A stretch of 64,000 bases of DNA from JBOGNO01 sp050747245 (GCA_050747245.1 JBOGNO010000004.1:1-64000), one strand, 5' to 3'; numbered from the stretch's first letter, positions 29,021 through 38,377 are shown. The notes: a model not told the origin generated them from the letters alone. Numbers and translations: made by a program.

Positions 29021-30124
29021 TTACAGTTCAAGAAACTCGCGTGTTGTCGTGGTGATCCGTTCCGCTCCCCGAGACGTCACTACCACGTCGTCTTCAATCC
29101 GGATGCCGCCGACGCCTTCCACATAGACGCCCGGTTCGATGGTCAAGACGTTTCCTTCGCGAAGCACGGATGAATCGTTGCGCCCCAATCGCGGAGTCTC
29201 GTGCACTTCGATTCCCAGTCCGTGGCCCGTGCTGTGAGTAAAGAATTGGTCAAGCTTAAATTGTCGCAGAACTGATCGTGCAGCCTCATCTACGGCCTGG
29301 GCCGACACGCCGGGCCGGATGGCCTGCCGGGCCGCCTCCTGTGCCTCTGCCACGGCCTGATACCACCTCCGGACCCTCGCGGGGGCCTTCCCGAGGTACA
29401 CGGTCCGTGTGACATCACTGCAATAGTTGAAGAGTATAGCACCCAGGTCGAGGACGACCAACTCGTTTTTTCTTATAGACTTCGAGGTGGGGCGAGCATG
29501 CGGCAGAGTACTCCGCCGGCCGGACGCGACGATGGTCTCAAAGGACGGGCCGCTGGCACCAAATTTCCGCATGCGATAATCAAGTTCTGCCGCTATCTCC
29601 AGTTCTTTAACACCGGGTTTGATGAAGCTTAATACGTCCTCCAAGACAGCGCAGGCGAGGCGCGCAGCGGCCCTGATTCGCGAGATCTCCGAAGCATCCT
29701 TGACTGCCCGGAGGGATTCCACGACCAAGTCGTAGTCCAGCCAGCGTGTCTTCGGCCCTACTGCTCTCGTGAGCATCCGCTTCTGTTTTACGCTGAGTTG
29801 CGACCCTGAAAAGCCCACAAAAGAAAGATCGCGGCGGAGAATTTCTTCACCCGCCGCCTCGAAGAGCGGCTTAGAAGTAACCAACACCCGTGCCGCGCTC
29901 ACCTCTTCACGCCCCTGGATGGTGTAGCGCCAATCGGTAAAAAGAGTGGCGCGACGATGCTCCACAAGCAATAAGCCAGAACTGCCCGTGAAACCACACA
30001 GATAGAAGATGTTGGGATAATGGCTCACAAGCAAGGCATCGGCTCCTCTTTTTAAGAGGAGCCGACGCAAAGCCTGCAAGCGTAATTCTTGGGCGGATTT
30101 GCTCGAACCGATGGCCGCTGCCAT
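29021..30124 (-). CDS. M24 metallopeptidase, Xaa-Pro dipeptidase/aminopeptidase type
   Basis: 367 residues: an N-terminal creatinase-like domain (1-135) and a pita-bread catalytic domain. Metal ligands are visible in VVLDLGAILFNYCSDVTRT (two Asp), HSTGHGLGIEVHE (His), TIEPGVY (Glu) and IRIEDDVVV (Glu). It should cleave peptides with a proline in second position in the cytoplasm. The ATG overlaps the pilQ stop (TGATG). In many bacteria this gene precedes efp and then accB-accC; efp is absent here. Confidence 0.92.
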   Translation of the reverse strand: MAAAIGSSKSAQELRLQALRRLLLKRGADALLVSHYPNIFYLCGFTGSSGLLLVEHRRATLFTDWRYTIQGREEVSAARVLVTSKPLFEAAGEEILRRDLSFVGFSGSQLSVKQKRMLTRAVGPKTRWLDYDLVVESLRAVKDASEISRIRAAARLACAVLEDVLSFIKPGVKELEIAAELDYRMRKFGASGPSFETIVASGRRSTLPHARPTSKSIRKNELVVLDLGAILFNYCSDVTRTVYLGKAPARVRRWYQAVAEAQEAARQAIRPGVSAQAVDEAARSVLRQFKLDQFFTHSTGHGLGIEVHETPRLGRNDSSVLREGNVLTIEPGVYVEGVGGIRIEDDVVVTSRGAERITTTTREFLEL

Positions 30125-32580
30125 CAGCCGGGAAGAATTCGTGGCGTGAGGAAGAAAAGCAATTCCTGCGAATTTGAACTCACCGTCGTATGTTTGAAAA
30201 GGTTGCCGATCAGCGGGATGCTTCCGAAGAGCGGCACCTGAGAAATAGCGGTTTGTTGGTTGGTGACGATTATGCCGCCGACCACAACCGTAGTGCCGTC
30301 GTTCACGGTGATCTTCGTATCCGCAGCCTGGGTATCGAGGGCGGGAATGTTATTCACACGCGGAATCGAGTTATCGATCTGCGTGTTTTCGACGTGAACG
30401 TCCATGAAAACCGTGCCCTCCGCAGTGATCTGTGGCGTGACATCAAGCTCCAATACTGCGTCGATGTACTGCACCGAAATAGTGTTGTTCACGACGGTCT
30501 GAATCGGGATCTTGGTACCCTGCTTGACGGTAGCTTTCGTATTGTTCTGAGTAGCCACGCGCGGCTTGGAGAGCAATTTGCCCACACCCTTGGCTTCCGC
30601 CGCGGAGATAATGAAATCGAGTGCAAAGTTCGGCGATGTAAACTGGTATGCGATTCCGCTGGTGGGAGCTAGTGCGCCTAGATTCGTGTTCAGGGGCAGA
30701 TTCAATGGGTTGGTTACGGGCGTTGTCCCTGTATTTATGGGGCCTGGACCAGTAACAAGAGGCGGGGTGGACGTGCCTCCCGGAGGAGTTGGAGAGCCCG
30801 TGTTGACAGTTGGATTTGCGCCGACATTGGGATTGCCGCCGAAAATGTTCTTGCCGCCGACTGCGGAAGTGGCGAACGCAAATTGCGTGCCGATATCGCG
30901 GGAAAACGAACGGTTCGCGGCAACGACGCGGGCTTCAATTTCCACTTGCTGTGATTTGCGATCTAATTGCCGCAACAGATTGTCAATCACGGGGATCACG
31001 TCCGGGATGTCGCGGATGATCAGCGTGTTCGAACGGTTGTCGGCGATCATGTCTCCACGCGGCGAGAGAAATGCTTTGAGAGTCTTCGTAATATCATCCG
31101 CCTTCGCGTAGCTCAAAACGCGCGTGGTGGTCACCACAGGCACAGACTCCAGCTGCGCCTTGGCGAGGTCACGAGCCTGGTCGGCCTCCCTCTTGAGCGT
31201 CTCCTTCGTGGCGATGCGCAGAACGTTTCCCTGGAGCTGCTTATCTAGATCGTTGTTTTGAAGAACGATGTCGAGCGCCTGATCCCACGGCACATCGTCC
31301 AGCACAATCGTAAGCGTGCCCTTGACGTTTGGATCCAGCACGACGTTCAGGCCGCTGATTTCATGAATCAGCCGGAAGAAATCCTTCAGATCCACATCCT
31401 TCAAATTTACCGAGATCGGCTCGCCGGTGTATTTCCCTTCTTCAAGCGCAGGGGTCGCCGTGCTCGAAGCTCCGCTACCAGTAACCTTGTGCTCAGTCGC
31501 AGATTCAGCTGACTTTGGCTCCGTAGCGTTCTTTCCGTCGGGCGTCAAAACCATGACCGTGGCCGGAACACTAACAGGCGCAGATTCCTGTTTTTCCGGA
31601 GTGGCAAGAACAGTGCCGGTAGCAGGCTGGTAGGACTGGGTCAGCGACGTCGCAGGCTGACCTGAACCTGGGGTCGCGAGCCGCGGTTGCGCTGGCAGTT
31701 TTTGCTGCACCGCGGGTTGCGCGGCAGTATCCACCTTCACGCTTTTCTGTTCGTGTCCCTCGGCAGAGGGCTTCGCGTCTCGGGACCGGACGTGATCGGG
31801 CTTGAATTCGACTGTGATTTCATTGGCGGACGAATGCACGTCAAATGCCGCTTCGCCTCGAAGGTCAATCACCACGCGCGCCACGCTGGGCGCAAATTGA
31901 GACATGCGAATCTTGCGAACAGGATCGAGATTACTGGGCAAATCTTTTTCAGGAGTCGCAAGACGCGCGCCTTGAAAATCAAGTACGAGCCGATCGGGGT
32001 CCTTCAGGCGCTCGGTGTGAACATTCAATCGGCCATCGCCCTTGACAACCACTTCCGTATTGGCACCGTTCTGTACCAAGCTGACCTGGCGAACGGCAGA
32101 ACTTGTGGATGCAGAATTCACCGGCGCCGGATGCAAAGTGGGCTGAGATGCCGGAGTGATCGCGGAGTGAGTTTTCCCCGCGCCCACAAACGTGATCGAA
32201 AGCTCATCCGTTGAAGTTCTCTCAACATGCGGCTCAAGGGGAGAATGTAAGAGAACCTCCAGGCGGACAACTGGCTTGGAGCCGGCGTTCAGATTGAGGA
32301 GCCGGTAGCTGGAAACGAGATCAGAATCAAGCACGCGAGCAATGGAGGAATCGGGCGTCGACAGGCCCGTCATGTCCACAACAAAGAGACTCTCGCTGGG
32401 GCGATAGGTGGTGTACTCGAACGGATGAGCTGCGCGTGCTTCCAGCCGGACCATGGACTCCTTTACCTCTGCGTTCACACGCACATCAGAGGAAGTCTGC
32501 GCCCAAGCGCCAAGGCTTGTCAGGTTCAGGCAAGCGGCCAGAAGCAAGGCGAGCCTGCACATCCGCCATTCAAATTTCAT
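30124..32580 (-). CDS. pilQ: Type IV pilus secretin PilQ
   Basis: 818 residues with a signal peptide (LALLLAACLNLTSLGAWAQ). Two AMIN domains (about 35-130 and 165-255), which bind peptidoglycan, are followed by a low-complexity linker of about 130 residues and a secretin N0/STN domain (ISVNLKDVDLKDFFRLIHEISGLNVVLD). An N1 domain and the secretin barrel follow, ending VPLFGSIPLIGNLFKHT and LLFFLTPRIL. The barrel contains a Gly/Pro/Thr/Asn-rich insertion of about 60 residues. It forms the outer-membrane pore for the pilus. It overlaps pilP by 4 nt. Confidence 0.95.
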   Translation of the reverse strand: MKFEWRMCRLALLLAACLNLTSLGAWAQTSSDVRVNAEVKESMVRLEARAAHPFEYTTYRPSESLFVVDMTGLSTPDSSIARVLDSDLVSSYRLLNLNAGSKPVVRLEVLLHSPLEPHVERTSTDELSITFVGAGKTHSAITPASQPTLHPAPVNSASTSSAVRQVSLVQNGANTEVVVKGDGRLNVHTERLKDPDRLVLDFQGARLATPEKDLPSNLDPVRKIRMSQFAPSVARVVIDLRGEAAFDVHSSANEITVEFKPDHVRSRDAKPSAEGHEQKSVKVDTAAQPAVQQKLPAQPRLATPGSGQPATSLTQSYQPATGTVLATPEKQESAPVSVPATVMVLTPDGKNATEPKSAESATEHKVTGSGASSTATPALEEGKYTGEPISVNLKDVDLKDFFRLIHEISGLNVVLDPNVKGTLTIVLDDVPWDQALDIVLQNNDLDKQLQGNVLRIATKETLKREADQARDLAKAQLESVPVVTTTRVLSYAKADDITKTLKAFLSPRGDMIADNRSNTLIIRDIPDVIPVIDNLLRQLDRKSQQVEIEARVVAANRSFSRDIGTQFAFATSAVGGKNIFGGNPNVGANPTVNTGSPTPPGGTSTPPLVTGPGPINTGTTPVTNPLNLPLNTNLGALAPTSGIAYQFTSPNFALDFIISAAEAKGVGKLLSKPRVATQNNTKATVKQGTKIPIQTVVNNTISVQYIDAVLELDVTPQITAEGTVFMDVHVENTQIDNSIPRVNNIPALDTQAADTKITVNDGTTVVVGGIIVTNQQTAISQVPLFGSIPLIGNLFKHTTVSSNSQELLFFLTPRILPG

Positions 32581-33158
32581 TGCTGTTCTCCTGCTGTCGC
32601 ATAAATTCGTTTCGTGACGATCCGCTCAACCGGTTTGCCAAATGCATCCTTACTGATTTCGCGAAAGACCACACCATCGAGCGTAATGCGCTCGACCTCG
32701 CCATCGTATACGCGATCTCCCTGCCGGAGGAAATACACGCGCTGCTGCGGATTGGAAACCACGGCAATCATTCCGTTCGTGCTCTGCGCGGTTCCGTCTA
32801 TCCGCGTCGTCGCCACGACCAGCCCCGCTTTCCCCGGAGGAAGGTTTTCCGGCACACCGGATCCCGGACTCGCTTTTCCTACCAAGGGCCGAAACGGATC
32901 TCGTTTGGACGCTACTTGATTCGACGAAGGTGTCTGCTGCACTGGCTTCGCAATGCTTCCTGATTTTTTCACCTGCTTTTTGGCTGCGGGAGCTGCCGAC
33001 GCTTTAGCCTTAGGCGCATGGGATTTTGTCACTGGCTCCTGTGGCGTCGGCTTCGATGATTGAGCAGCCGGCTGCGCCTGCGCAGACAACGACGACGCCA
33101 GCCACAAGAGCACCGCTAAAGTCCTGACCAGTCCGCTTGACACGCTTCGAAACCTCAT
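32577..33158 (-). CDS. pilP: Type IV pilus lipoprotein-like PilP
   Basis: 193 residues with an N-terminal signal segment (LVRTLAVLLWLASSLSAQAQ). No lipobox Cys is visible, so it may be periplasmic rather than a lipoprotein. A Lys/Ala/Pro-rich linker (about 30-80) leads to KRDPFRPLVG, the PilP hallmark, and a small beta domain (VYFLRQGDRVYDGEVERI). PilP links the inner-membrane PilNO complex to PilQ. It follows pilO by 9 nt. Confidence 0.85.
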   Translation of the reverse strand: MRFRSVSSGLVRTLAVLLWLASSLSAQAQPAAQSSKPTPQEPVTKSHAPKAKASAAPAAKKQVKKSGSIAKPVQQTPSSNQVASKRDPFRPLVGKASPGSGVPENLPPGKAGLVVATTRIDGTAQSTNGMIAVVSNPQQRVYFLRQGDRVYDGEVERITLDGVVFREISKDAFGKPVERIVTKRIYATAGEQQ

Positions 33159-33167
33159 TTGTTGCCC

Positions 33168-33794
33168 TTACCTTCCACTAGAAGGGACCGCGCGCGCTGC
33201 AGGGGGCGGTTCCTCCAATTTGGTGAAGAAAGTAATAATTGTAAAATTTCCGGCAATCGTCGTGTTCGGCGATACGGAATGGTATTTCAGCTGAGAAGCA
33301 CCATTAAGCGTAAGGTCGCCCACATTGATGATCCTCGAGAGCCTCCCCAGCCTGCCGAAGAAATCCATCATCGCATAGTAAGGTCCATCCGCATCAATCT
33401 CGAACGGCATCTCGTAGTGATAATCCTTGGCGACAATCGGCTTAGTGACCAAGTGCCTGATCTCGACCCCGGAAGTGGCCGCCGCGCTTTGAACCATGAG
33501 TATGAACTGATCCACTTGCTTATCTTCGGGGACTATCGTTTGCAAAGTAGCAAGCTGCTTTTCGAGTGCTTCCATCTCGCCCTGCAGTTGCCCGCGCTGC
33601 CGCTCAAAATCCCGTAAGTTACTCACCTCGCTAGCGAGCGATTTTTCAGTCACTTGGGCATCGGCAAGTTCAGTGCGACGATTTCGCACTGGCGAACCCG
33701 GCACATAGAGTCCAGCCAGCACAAGCGCGGCCAGCAGGACTACTGCCAGCAGCAGTTGTAAGATCCAGGGCCACTCACGATACGGTGTCGCCAT
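33168..33794 (-). CDS. pilO: Type IV pilus assembly protein PilO
   Basis: 208 residues: a short cytoplasmic start, one membrane helix (about 11-29, ILQLLLAVVLLAALVLAGLYV), a coiled coil (about 45-90) and a ferredoxin-like periplasmic domain with YHYEMPFEIDADGPYYAMMDFFGRL. It pairs with PilN to form the alignment complex. The C-terminus is rich in Pro and Ala. Gaps to pilN and pilP are 9 nt each. Confidence 0.92.
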   Translation of the reverse strand: MATPYREWPWILQLLLAVVLLAALVLAGLYVPGSPVRNRRTELADAQVTEKSLASEVSNLRDFERQRGQLQGEMEALEKQLATLQTIVPEDKQVDQFILMVQSAAATSGVEIRHLVTKPIVAKDYHYEMPFEIDADGPYYAMMDFFGRLGRLSRIINVGDLTLNGASQLKYHSVSPNTTIAGNFTIITFFTKLEEPPPAARAVPSSGR

Positions 33795-33803
33795 GGTTCC
33801 TCC

Positions 33804-34430
33804 CTAGCTCTTCTTCGCCGAGGCAGGGGTTGCCGACGCGGGAGCTGGGGCAGATTCTGTCGTGGACGGCGGACCCCACTCTGCCGTCATGGAAAACTCG
33901 TATGTGGCTACAGAAGGAGTGATGTCGTTCTCTTTCACTTCCTTCAATTCGATCTTTGTGAAGTAGCCTGATCGCTTAAGCTGTGATAGGAAATTTGCCA
34001 CGGTATCAATGGACGCTGCTGTACCACTGAGATCGAGCGCATTACCCTTACGATCCATTTTTGTGAGCCAAAGTGAATCCGTCTTCACTACGGTGTTGGC
34101 CACCATCTGGAGCAAATCCTGTCCGCCGGAACGATTTCGCTGGAGCTGTTCAATCACATTGATCCGTTGCTGAAGAGCCGCCTTCTGTGCTTTGAATGCT
34201 TCGACCTGAGCGCGCACTCCCTCCAAACGCGTTTTCTCAGCTTGGTCGTCTCGAATCTTCTGACGGACAGTGTCTAACTCCCGACCCATAGATGTGTAAT
34301 CCACAAGAAGAAAAACCACAGCCAGCACCACGGCAGCCAGAAGCATTGCAGCACTCAGAGTAGATTCGAGTGGCACACTCCTGCCCGCCGGCTTTGGACG
34401 AGCCTGGCCTAAGAGGTTTATTCGAATCAT
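33804..34430 (-). CDS. pilN: Type IV pilus assembly protein PilN
   Basis: 208 residues. It begins MIRINLLGQARPKP, the conserved PilN tail that inserts into PilM. One membrane helix (about 27-45) and a coiled coil (50-95) follow, then a periplasmic domain with LWLTKMDRKGNALDLSGTA. The last 15 residues are Ser/Ala/Pro-rich. It overlaps pilM by 4 nt. Confidence 0.93.
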   Translation of the reverse strand: MIRINLLGQARPKPAGRSVPLESTLSAAMLLAAVVLAVVFLLVDYTSMGRELDTVRQKIRDDQAEKTRLEGVRAQVEAFKAQKAALQQRINVIEQLQRNRSGGQDLLQMVANTVVKTDSLWLTKMDRKGNALDLSGTAASIDTVANFLSQLKRSGYFTKIELKEVKENDITPSVATYEFSMTAEWGPPSTTESAPAPASATPASAKKS

Positions 34431-35485
34431 GGCGTATCAAAGCTCCTCAGCGCGAGCCCCACGGCAATCGCCAGGCGCGACGCTACGTCCCGAAGCTGGG
34501 ATTCATCATTTCGCGCGGGGTCCACAACAACTCTCCGGAATGGATAAAGCTCTTCAACCGGGATCGAAAATTCCTCGCGCAGCAAGTCGAGGAGGCCCGG
34601 GACTCGCGCAGTCCCACCACCGACCACGATGCGGCGTATGTTTTCACCGCTGGCGGTGGCGCGAAAGAAGTCAAATGTCTTCTGAATCTCAAGGATCAGA
34701 ATATCTGAAACGGAACGAAGGATAGAGGCTTTGTGCTCGTCACTGACTCCCGAAAGGGAAGCGCCGGTTTTCAGCCGCTCCGCGTCCTGAAAATTCATAT
34801 CCAGCTCTTTTTGCAGAGCGTCGGTGTATTGGTTTCCGCCCACTGAGACGTCGCGGGCGAACAGCGAAATAGCACCGCGTATGATGTTTATGTTCATTAC
34901 GCTCGCGCCGATGTTTAGCAACGCCACCACCTGCGATGGGTCCGGCTCATAATTCACCTCAAAGCAGTTTTGCAATGCAAACGCGTCAACATCCACGACC
35001 ACAGGGGTCTTGCCGGCGAGCGAGAGAACGTTAGTGTGATTTAGAATCTTGTCTTTCTTCACGGCCACGAGAAGGACGTCCATCTGCGCTTCCGTGCTCT
35101 CCAGCAACTGGTGGCTCAAGTACACGTCGGCAATGTCGAAGGGAATGTGCTGGCTCGCTTCTGTCTGGATGCGATCGTACAATTCATCCTCGCTCATTAC
35201 TGGCATCGTGATGCGCTTCACGATTACCGAATGTCCGGAAACCGCGGTCGCAACTTCCTGGGTTTTAAATCTCTGTGCTTCCCAGATGGAATTGATTTTC
35301 TCTGCGACGGCTGGGGCATCCATAATGGCGCCGTCCACAACGGTATCCTGGGGCAGCGTCTCAATGCCGTAGCTCACCAATTCGTAGTTGCTTCCTTTTC
35401 CCTTCTGCCGCAATTCAACAGCCTTGACGCCGTTGGATCCCACATCTAAGCCAATAAGGGTCCGCGACTTGTTCATGCCGAACAT
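34427..35485 (-). CDS. pilM: Type IV pilus ATPase-fold protein PilM
   Basis: 352 residues with an actin-like (FtsA-like) fold: LIGLDVGSNGVKAVEL phosphate-1 loop, VDVDAFALQNCFEV, VVALLNIGASVMNINII phosphate-2 and RRIVVGGGTARVPGLLDLL adenosine motif. PilM is cytoplasmic and holds the PilN N-terminus. It is the first gene of pilMNOPQ, with a candidate promoter about 245 nt upstream. Confidence 0.95.
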   Translation of the reverse strand: MFGMNKSRTLIGLDVGSNGVKAVELRQKGKGSNYELVSYGIETLPQDTVVDGAIMDAPAVAEKINSIWEAQRFKTQEVATAVSGHSVIVKRITMPVMSEDELYDRIQTEASQHIPFDIADVYLSHQLLESTEAQMDVLLVAVKKDKILNHTNVLSLAGKTPVVVDVDAFALQNCFEVNYEPDPSQVVALLNIGASVMNINIIRGAISLFARDVSVGGNQYTDALQKELDMNFQDAERLKTGASLSGVSDEHKASILRSVSDILILEIQKTFDFFRATASGENIRRIVVGGGTARVPGLLDLLREEFSIPVEELYPFRRVVVDPARNDESQLRDVASRLAIAVGLALRSFDTP

Positions 35486-35816
35486 GGATCAGCGCCTCGC
35501 TTAGAATGCCTTTGCGGCTTCACTCCGTTTGCAGAGCTTTGCAGTACACCGCGAATGCTACTTCTGAGTAGCCTTCTGCCAGCCCATGTCACTTCGAACT
35601 CAACCCCAAAGTAATGAACATTTAAGCCCCTCATCCCCAAACAAACCCTCGAATCCCCTTCGTTCTCCCCATTCAAGTCGTGTCGCCACGGGGACGCGTG
35701 GTAGGCTGCCGAGTACATTCCGCCGCGCGTGACTCCGTTATAGGGCGGATAGAAGGAAAGGGTCAAGTACTAGTAGTAGTTTTAGTACCCAAAGGCAAAC
35801 TGGTACGAAAGTTTGG
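35486..35816. other. Intergenic region with long pilM leader
   Basis: 331 bp between the ubiD stop and the pilM start. It contains a candidate sigma70 promoter at 35737-35766 and an untranslated leader of about 245 nt. The triplet run TACTAGTAGTAGTTTTAGTACC lies near the ubiD end (about 35768). No gene is supported. Confidence 0.6.
35737..35766 (-). promoter_or_regulatory. Candidate sigma70-type promoter for the pil operon
   Basis: Minus strand: -35 TTGACC (35766-35761), 18-nt spacer, -10 TATAAC (35742-35737). It lies upstream of pilM and faces it. Both hexamers match consensus at five positions. Confidence 0.55.
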
Positions 35817-37289
35817 CTAGATTCTCTTCGACGTAAACCGTGTCAAGCCTATGCGATCCCAGAGGACGTTAATGCGTTCGCGCACGCCCGGATCCATGCA
35901 AATTTCGTCCGGCCAACGCCCCGAATAACCCTCGGATGCCCATTTGCGTGTGGCATCGATCCCCATCTTCGATCCGTAATCCTGCATTCGAGCAGCATGA
36001 TCCAGTGTATCCACCGGACCAAGAACAAACTGAATATCCCTTTCGGGATCAATGGCGCATAGTGCCTTCCAGACAATTTCTCTCGGGTTTTGAACATTGA
36101 CGTCGTGATCCACAACGATTACGACCTTTGTGAACATGGCCTGACCCAGCGACCAAACCGCATTCATAATTTTTCTACCATGCCCGGGGTAAGATTTCCG
36201 AATCGCAACGATCATCAGATTCTGAAAAATTCCCTCCGCTGGCATGCTCACATCTACAATCTCTGGATATTGCATTTGCATGACGGGAAGCAGAATCCTT
36301 TCTATTGCGTGGCCGATGAAAAAATCCTCCTGCGGCGGCGGCCCGACGATCGTCGTGAGATAGATTGGATCCTTGCGATGAGTCATGCAGGTGATATGAA
36401 ATGCCGGGTATTGTCCCTCAAGAGAGTAAAAGCCGGTATGGTCTCCAAACGGGCCTTCCGTCCGCAGTTCGCCCAGATCAACATATCCTTCAAGCACCAC
36501 CTCCGCATTTGCCGGAACTTCCAAATCCACGGTCTCGCAGGGGACCAGCTCTACTGGCTCGCGCCGGAGATATCCAGCAAACATGAATTCATCCATATCC
36601 GGTGGCGCAGGGAGAATTCCGGAAAAACAAGTGGCAGGATCAGAGCCGATCGCGACAGCGACTTCCATTTTCCCCGCGCCGTGTCTTGCCCGCGCGGCGC
36701 GGTAGTGTTCAGCGCCGTGCTTTTGCGTTTGCCAGTGCATTCCCGTGGTGCGTTCATCGAAAACTTGCATGCGATAGACGCCGACGTTTCGCTTGCCGGT
36801 CTCCGGATTCTTAGTGATTACCAGCGGCCAAGTAATGTAACGACCGCCATCTTGCGGCCAACATTTCAAGATCGGCAATTCCAATAGTGAAAATTCTTCC
36901 TTCCGTATGACTTCCTTGCAAGGCCCACTACGGACACTCTTCGGGAAAAAAGAGCCAAGCTCTGCTAGCTTCGGCAACATTTTCAGTTTCTCGAAAATTC
37001 CCTGAGGTGACTGAAAGTCGAGGAAAGAGCGTACCCGCGCTGCGGCATCCTCAAGCTTGTCAATCTCAAGCGCCAAATTCATCCTGCGCTCGGAGCCTAC
37101 CAGATTGGTCACAACGGGAATCCGTGAGCCCTTGGGTCGCTCAAACAATAGGGCGGGACCACCCGACTTCACGGAGCGGTTCGTTATCTCCGTGATTTCG
37201 AGTTCCGGAGAGACTTCCACGGAAATTCGAGCGAGCTCCCCTTTCCTTTCGAGTGTCTCGAGAAAATCACGCAGATCGCGATACGCCAC
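35817..37289 (-). CDS. ubiD: UbiD-family prenylated-FMN decarboxylase
   Basis: 490 residues from GTG 37289, with GGAGAGG 5 nt upstream. It matches the menaquinone/ubiquinone UbiD type: YRDLRDFLETLERKGEL start, IGSDPATCFSGILPAPPDMDEFMFAGYLR, EGPFGDHTGFYSL and VDHDVNVQNPREIVWKALCAIDPERD. The enzyme removes a carboxyl group from an aromatic precursor and needs prFMN from UbiX, which is not in the window. Neighbours give no pathway link; a role in menaquinone synthesis is inferred. Confidence 0.9.
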   Translation of the reverse strand: MAYRDLRDFLETLERKGELARISVEVSPELEITEITNRSVKSGGPALLFERPKGSRIPVVTNLVGSERRMNLALEIDKLEDAAARVRSFLDFQSPQGIFEKLKMLPKLAELGSFFPKSVRSGPCKEVIRKEEFSLLELPILKCWPQDGGRYITWPLVITKNPETGKRNVGVYRMQVFDERTTGMHWQTQKHGAEHYRAARARHGAGKMEVAVAIGSDPATCFSGILPAPPDMDEFMFAGYLRREPVELVPCETVDLEVPANAEVVLEGYVDLGELRTEGPFGDHTGFYSLEGQYPAFHITCMTHRKDPIYLTTIVGPPPQEDFFIGHAIERILLPVMQMQYPEIVDVSMPAEGIFQNLMIVAIRKSYPGHGRKIMNAVWSLGQAMFTKVVIVVDHDVNVQNPREIVWKALCAIDPERDIQFVLGPVDTLDHAARMQDYGSKMGIDATRKWASEGYSGRWPDEICMDPGVRERINVLWDRIGLTRFTSKRI

Positions 37290-37355
37290 GAATCCTCTCC
37301 TTCGCAGACGAAACCATGCGCCTGAACTTCAGACTGTAACACGACCGCGCGGTGG

Positions 37356-37982
37356 TTAGCGCGCCAGCCTCAGAGCATCGAGAATTGACCGCGAGAGAGC
37401 CGTACGGAAGATGTTTCGAGAACTACTGTCGCACGGATCCGGAATCGATGCGGGTGCGCCGTCGAACGAGATCAGAAAATCGGCAACACCAGTCCCTCCA
37501 AGAAGAGAGAGAATCGGCTCGAGTGCCTCACCCAGCGGGAGAATGTGCCGGGCCTTATAAGAGAATTGCAGGCGATTTGTCAGCGTGCCAGAAATTCTTC
37601 GAGCAATTTCCAAAGATGAAAAGCCGGCGGTTGAATCCTCGAAGGGACATTCAGTACATTCGGCGAGATAGAATCCCGCGCGCTGAAATTCACCCAATAG
37701 ATGTTCCTCGCTTTCTTCAGGCGCAACACCTACCCCTGCGACTGCGAGGAGATCCTCGAACATGGCGCGGGAGGCCGCGCTTCGCTCCCCCGGCATCTCC
37801 TCCGGACGGTAGAAAAAATCCTCGGCGCGGGCCGGAGGGGCGGCCGCCAGAAACAGGACGCCGATGTGAATGGGGCGAAAGCGTGTTGCAAGCCCCAGTC
37901 GTTCGATGCGGCGACGAATGTGGGCAGGGTCTGCGAGTGCTCCGCAGCCATCGCATCGCAGGAGTGGTTGTGTGAAGTTCAC
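37356..37982 (-). CDS. Hypothetical protein with N-terminal CxxC motif
   Basis: 208 residues, not confidently recognised. It starts MNFTQPLLRCDGCGALAD, a possible zinc or cluster ligand pair, and has a second Cys pair in LAECTECPFED (about residue 113). The segment IHIGVLFLAAAPPARAEDFFY recalls the first motif of uracil-DNA-glycosylase-like folds, but the catalytic residues are not clear. It lies between the 2Fe-2S-type gene and ubiD on the same strand, 66 nt before ubiD. Confidence 0.6.
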   Translation of the reverse strand: MNFTQPLLRCDGCGALADPAHIRRRIERLGLATRFRPIHIGVLFLAAAPPARAEDFFYRPEEMPGERSAASRAMFEDLLAVAGVGVAPEESEEHLLGEFQRAGFYLAECTECPFEDSTAGFSSLEIARRISGTLTNRLQFSYKARHILPLGEALEPILSLLGGTGVADFLISFDGAPASIPDPCDSSSRNIFRTALSRSILDALRLAR

Positions 37983-38026
37983 GCACTGAGAATGTCACGG
38001 ACTGCCACGCGGAACAAGTCTGCAAC

Positions 38027-38377
38027 CTATTTCTTGCCAAGTTTTGTGCGAAGGCATCCGGCGATTTCTGGTCCCAAATCGCTGATCCGCATGCCTGAGG
38101 AAACCATAAACTTGCAAGCGAGGATCGGCCGGGCCGCGTCATCATCCGGAAGCTGGCACTGGACGCGGCAGTATTGACACTCCTGGTTCCAGCAAAACCG
38201 GCCGTACGGAATCGTTTCCGGGCTGACGAATTGAAAGCAGCGCAGGAGCGAATTGCGTTCCGGCACAAGGAAAGATTTCCCATCGACATAAATCTCAATG
38301 AGCTTCTCGTACGGCCGAAACACACCTTCCATGCCATGGGTTCCCGAATTGCTTTGCGAATTTGTAAGTTTTTTCAT
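38027..38377 (-). CDS. Small 2Fe-2S-type cysteine protein
   Basis: 116 residues from ATG 38377; an in-frame ATG at 38332 is an alternative start. Residues about 35-50 (YVDGKSFLVPERNSLLRCFQFV) resemble the start of a beta-grasp ferredoxin. Cysteines in RFCWNQECQYCRVQC and ILACKF fit cluster ligation. No oxidoreductase partner is fused. It probably carries electrons or a regulatory cluster; function is uncertain. The pseudogene at 38455 lies just upstream on the same strand. Confidence 0.65.
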   Translation of the reverse strand: MKKLTNSQSNSGTHGMEGVFRPYEKLIEIYVDGKSFLVPERNSLLRCFQFVSPETIPYGRFCWNQECQYCRVQCQLPDDDAARPILACKFMVSSGMRISDLGPEIAGCLRTKLGKK

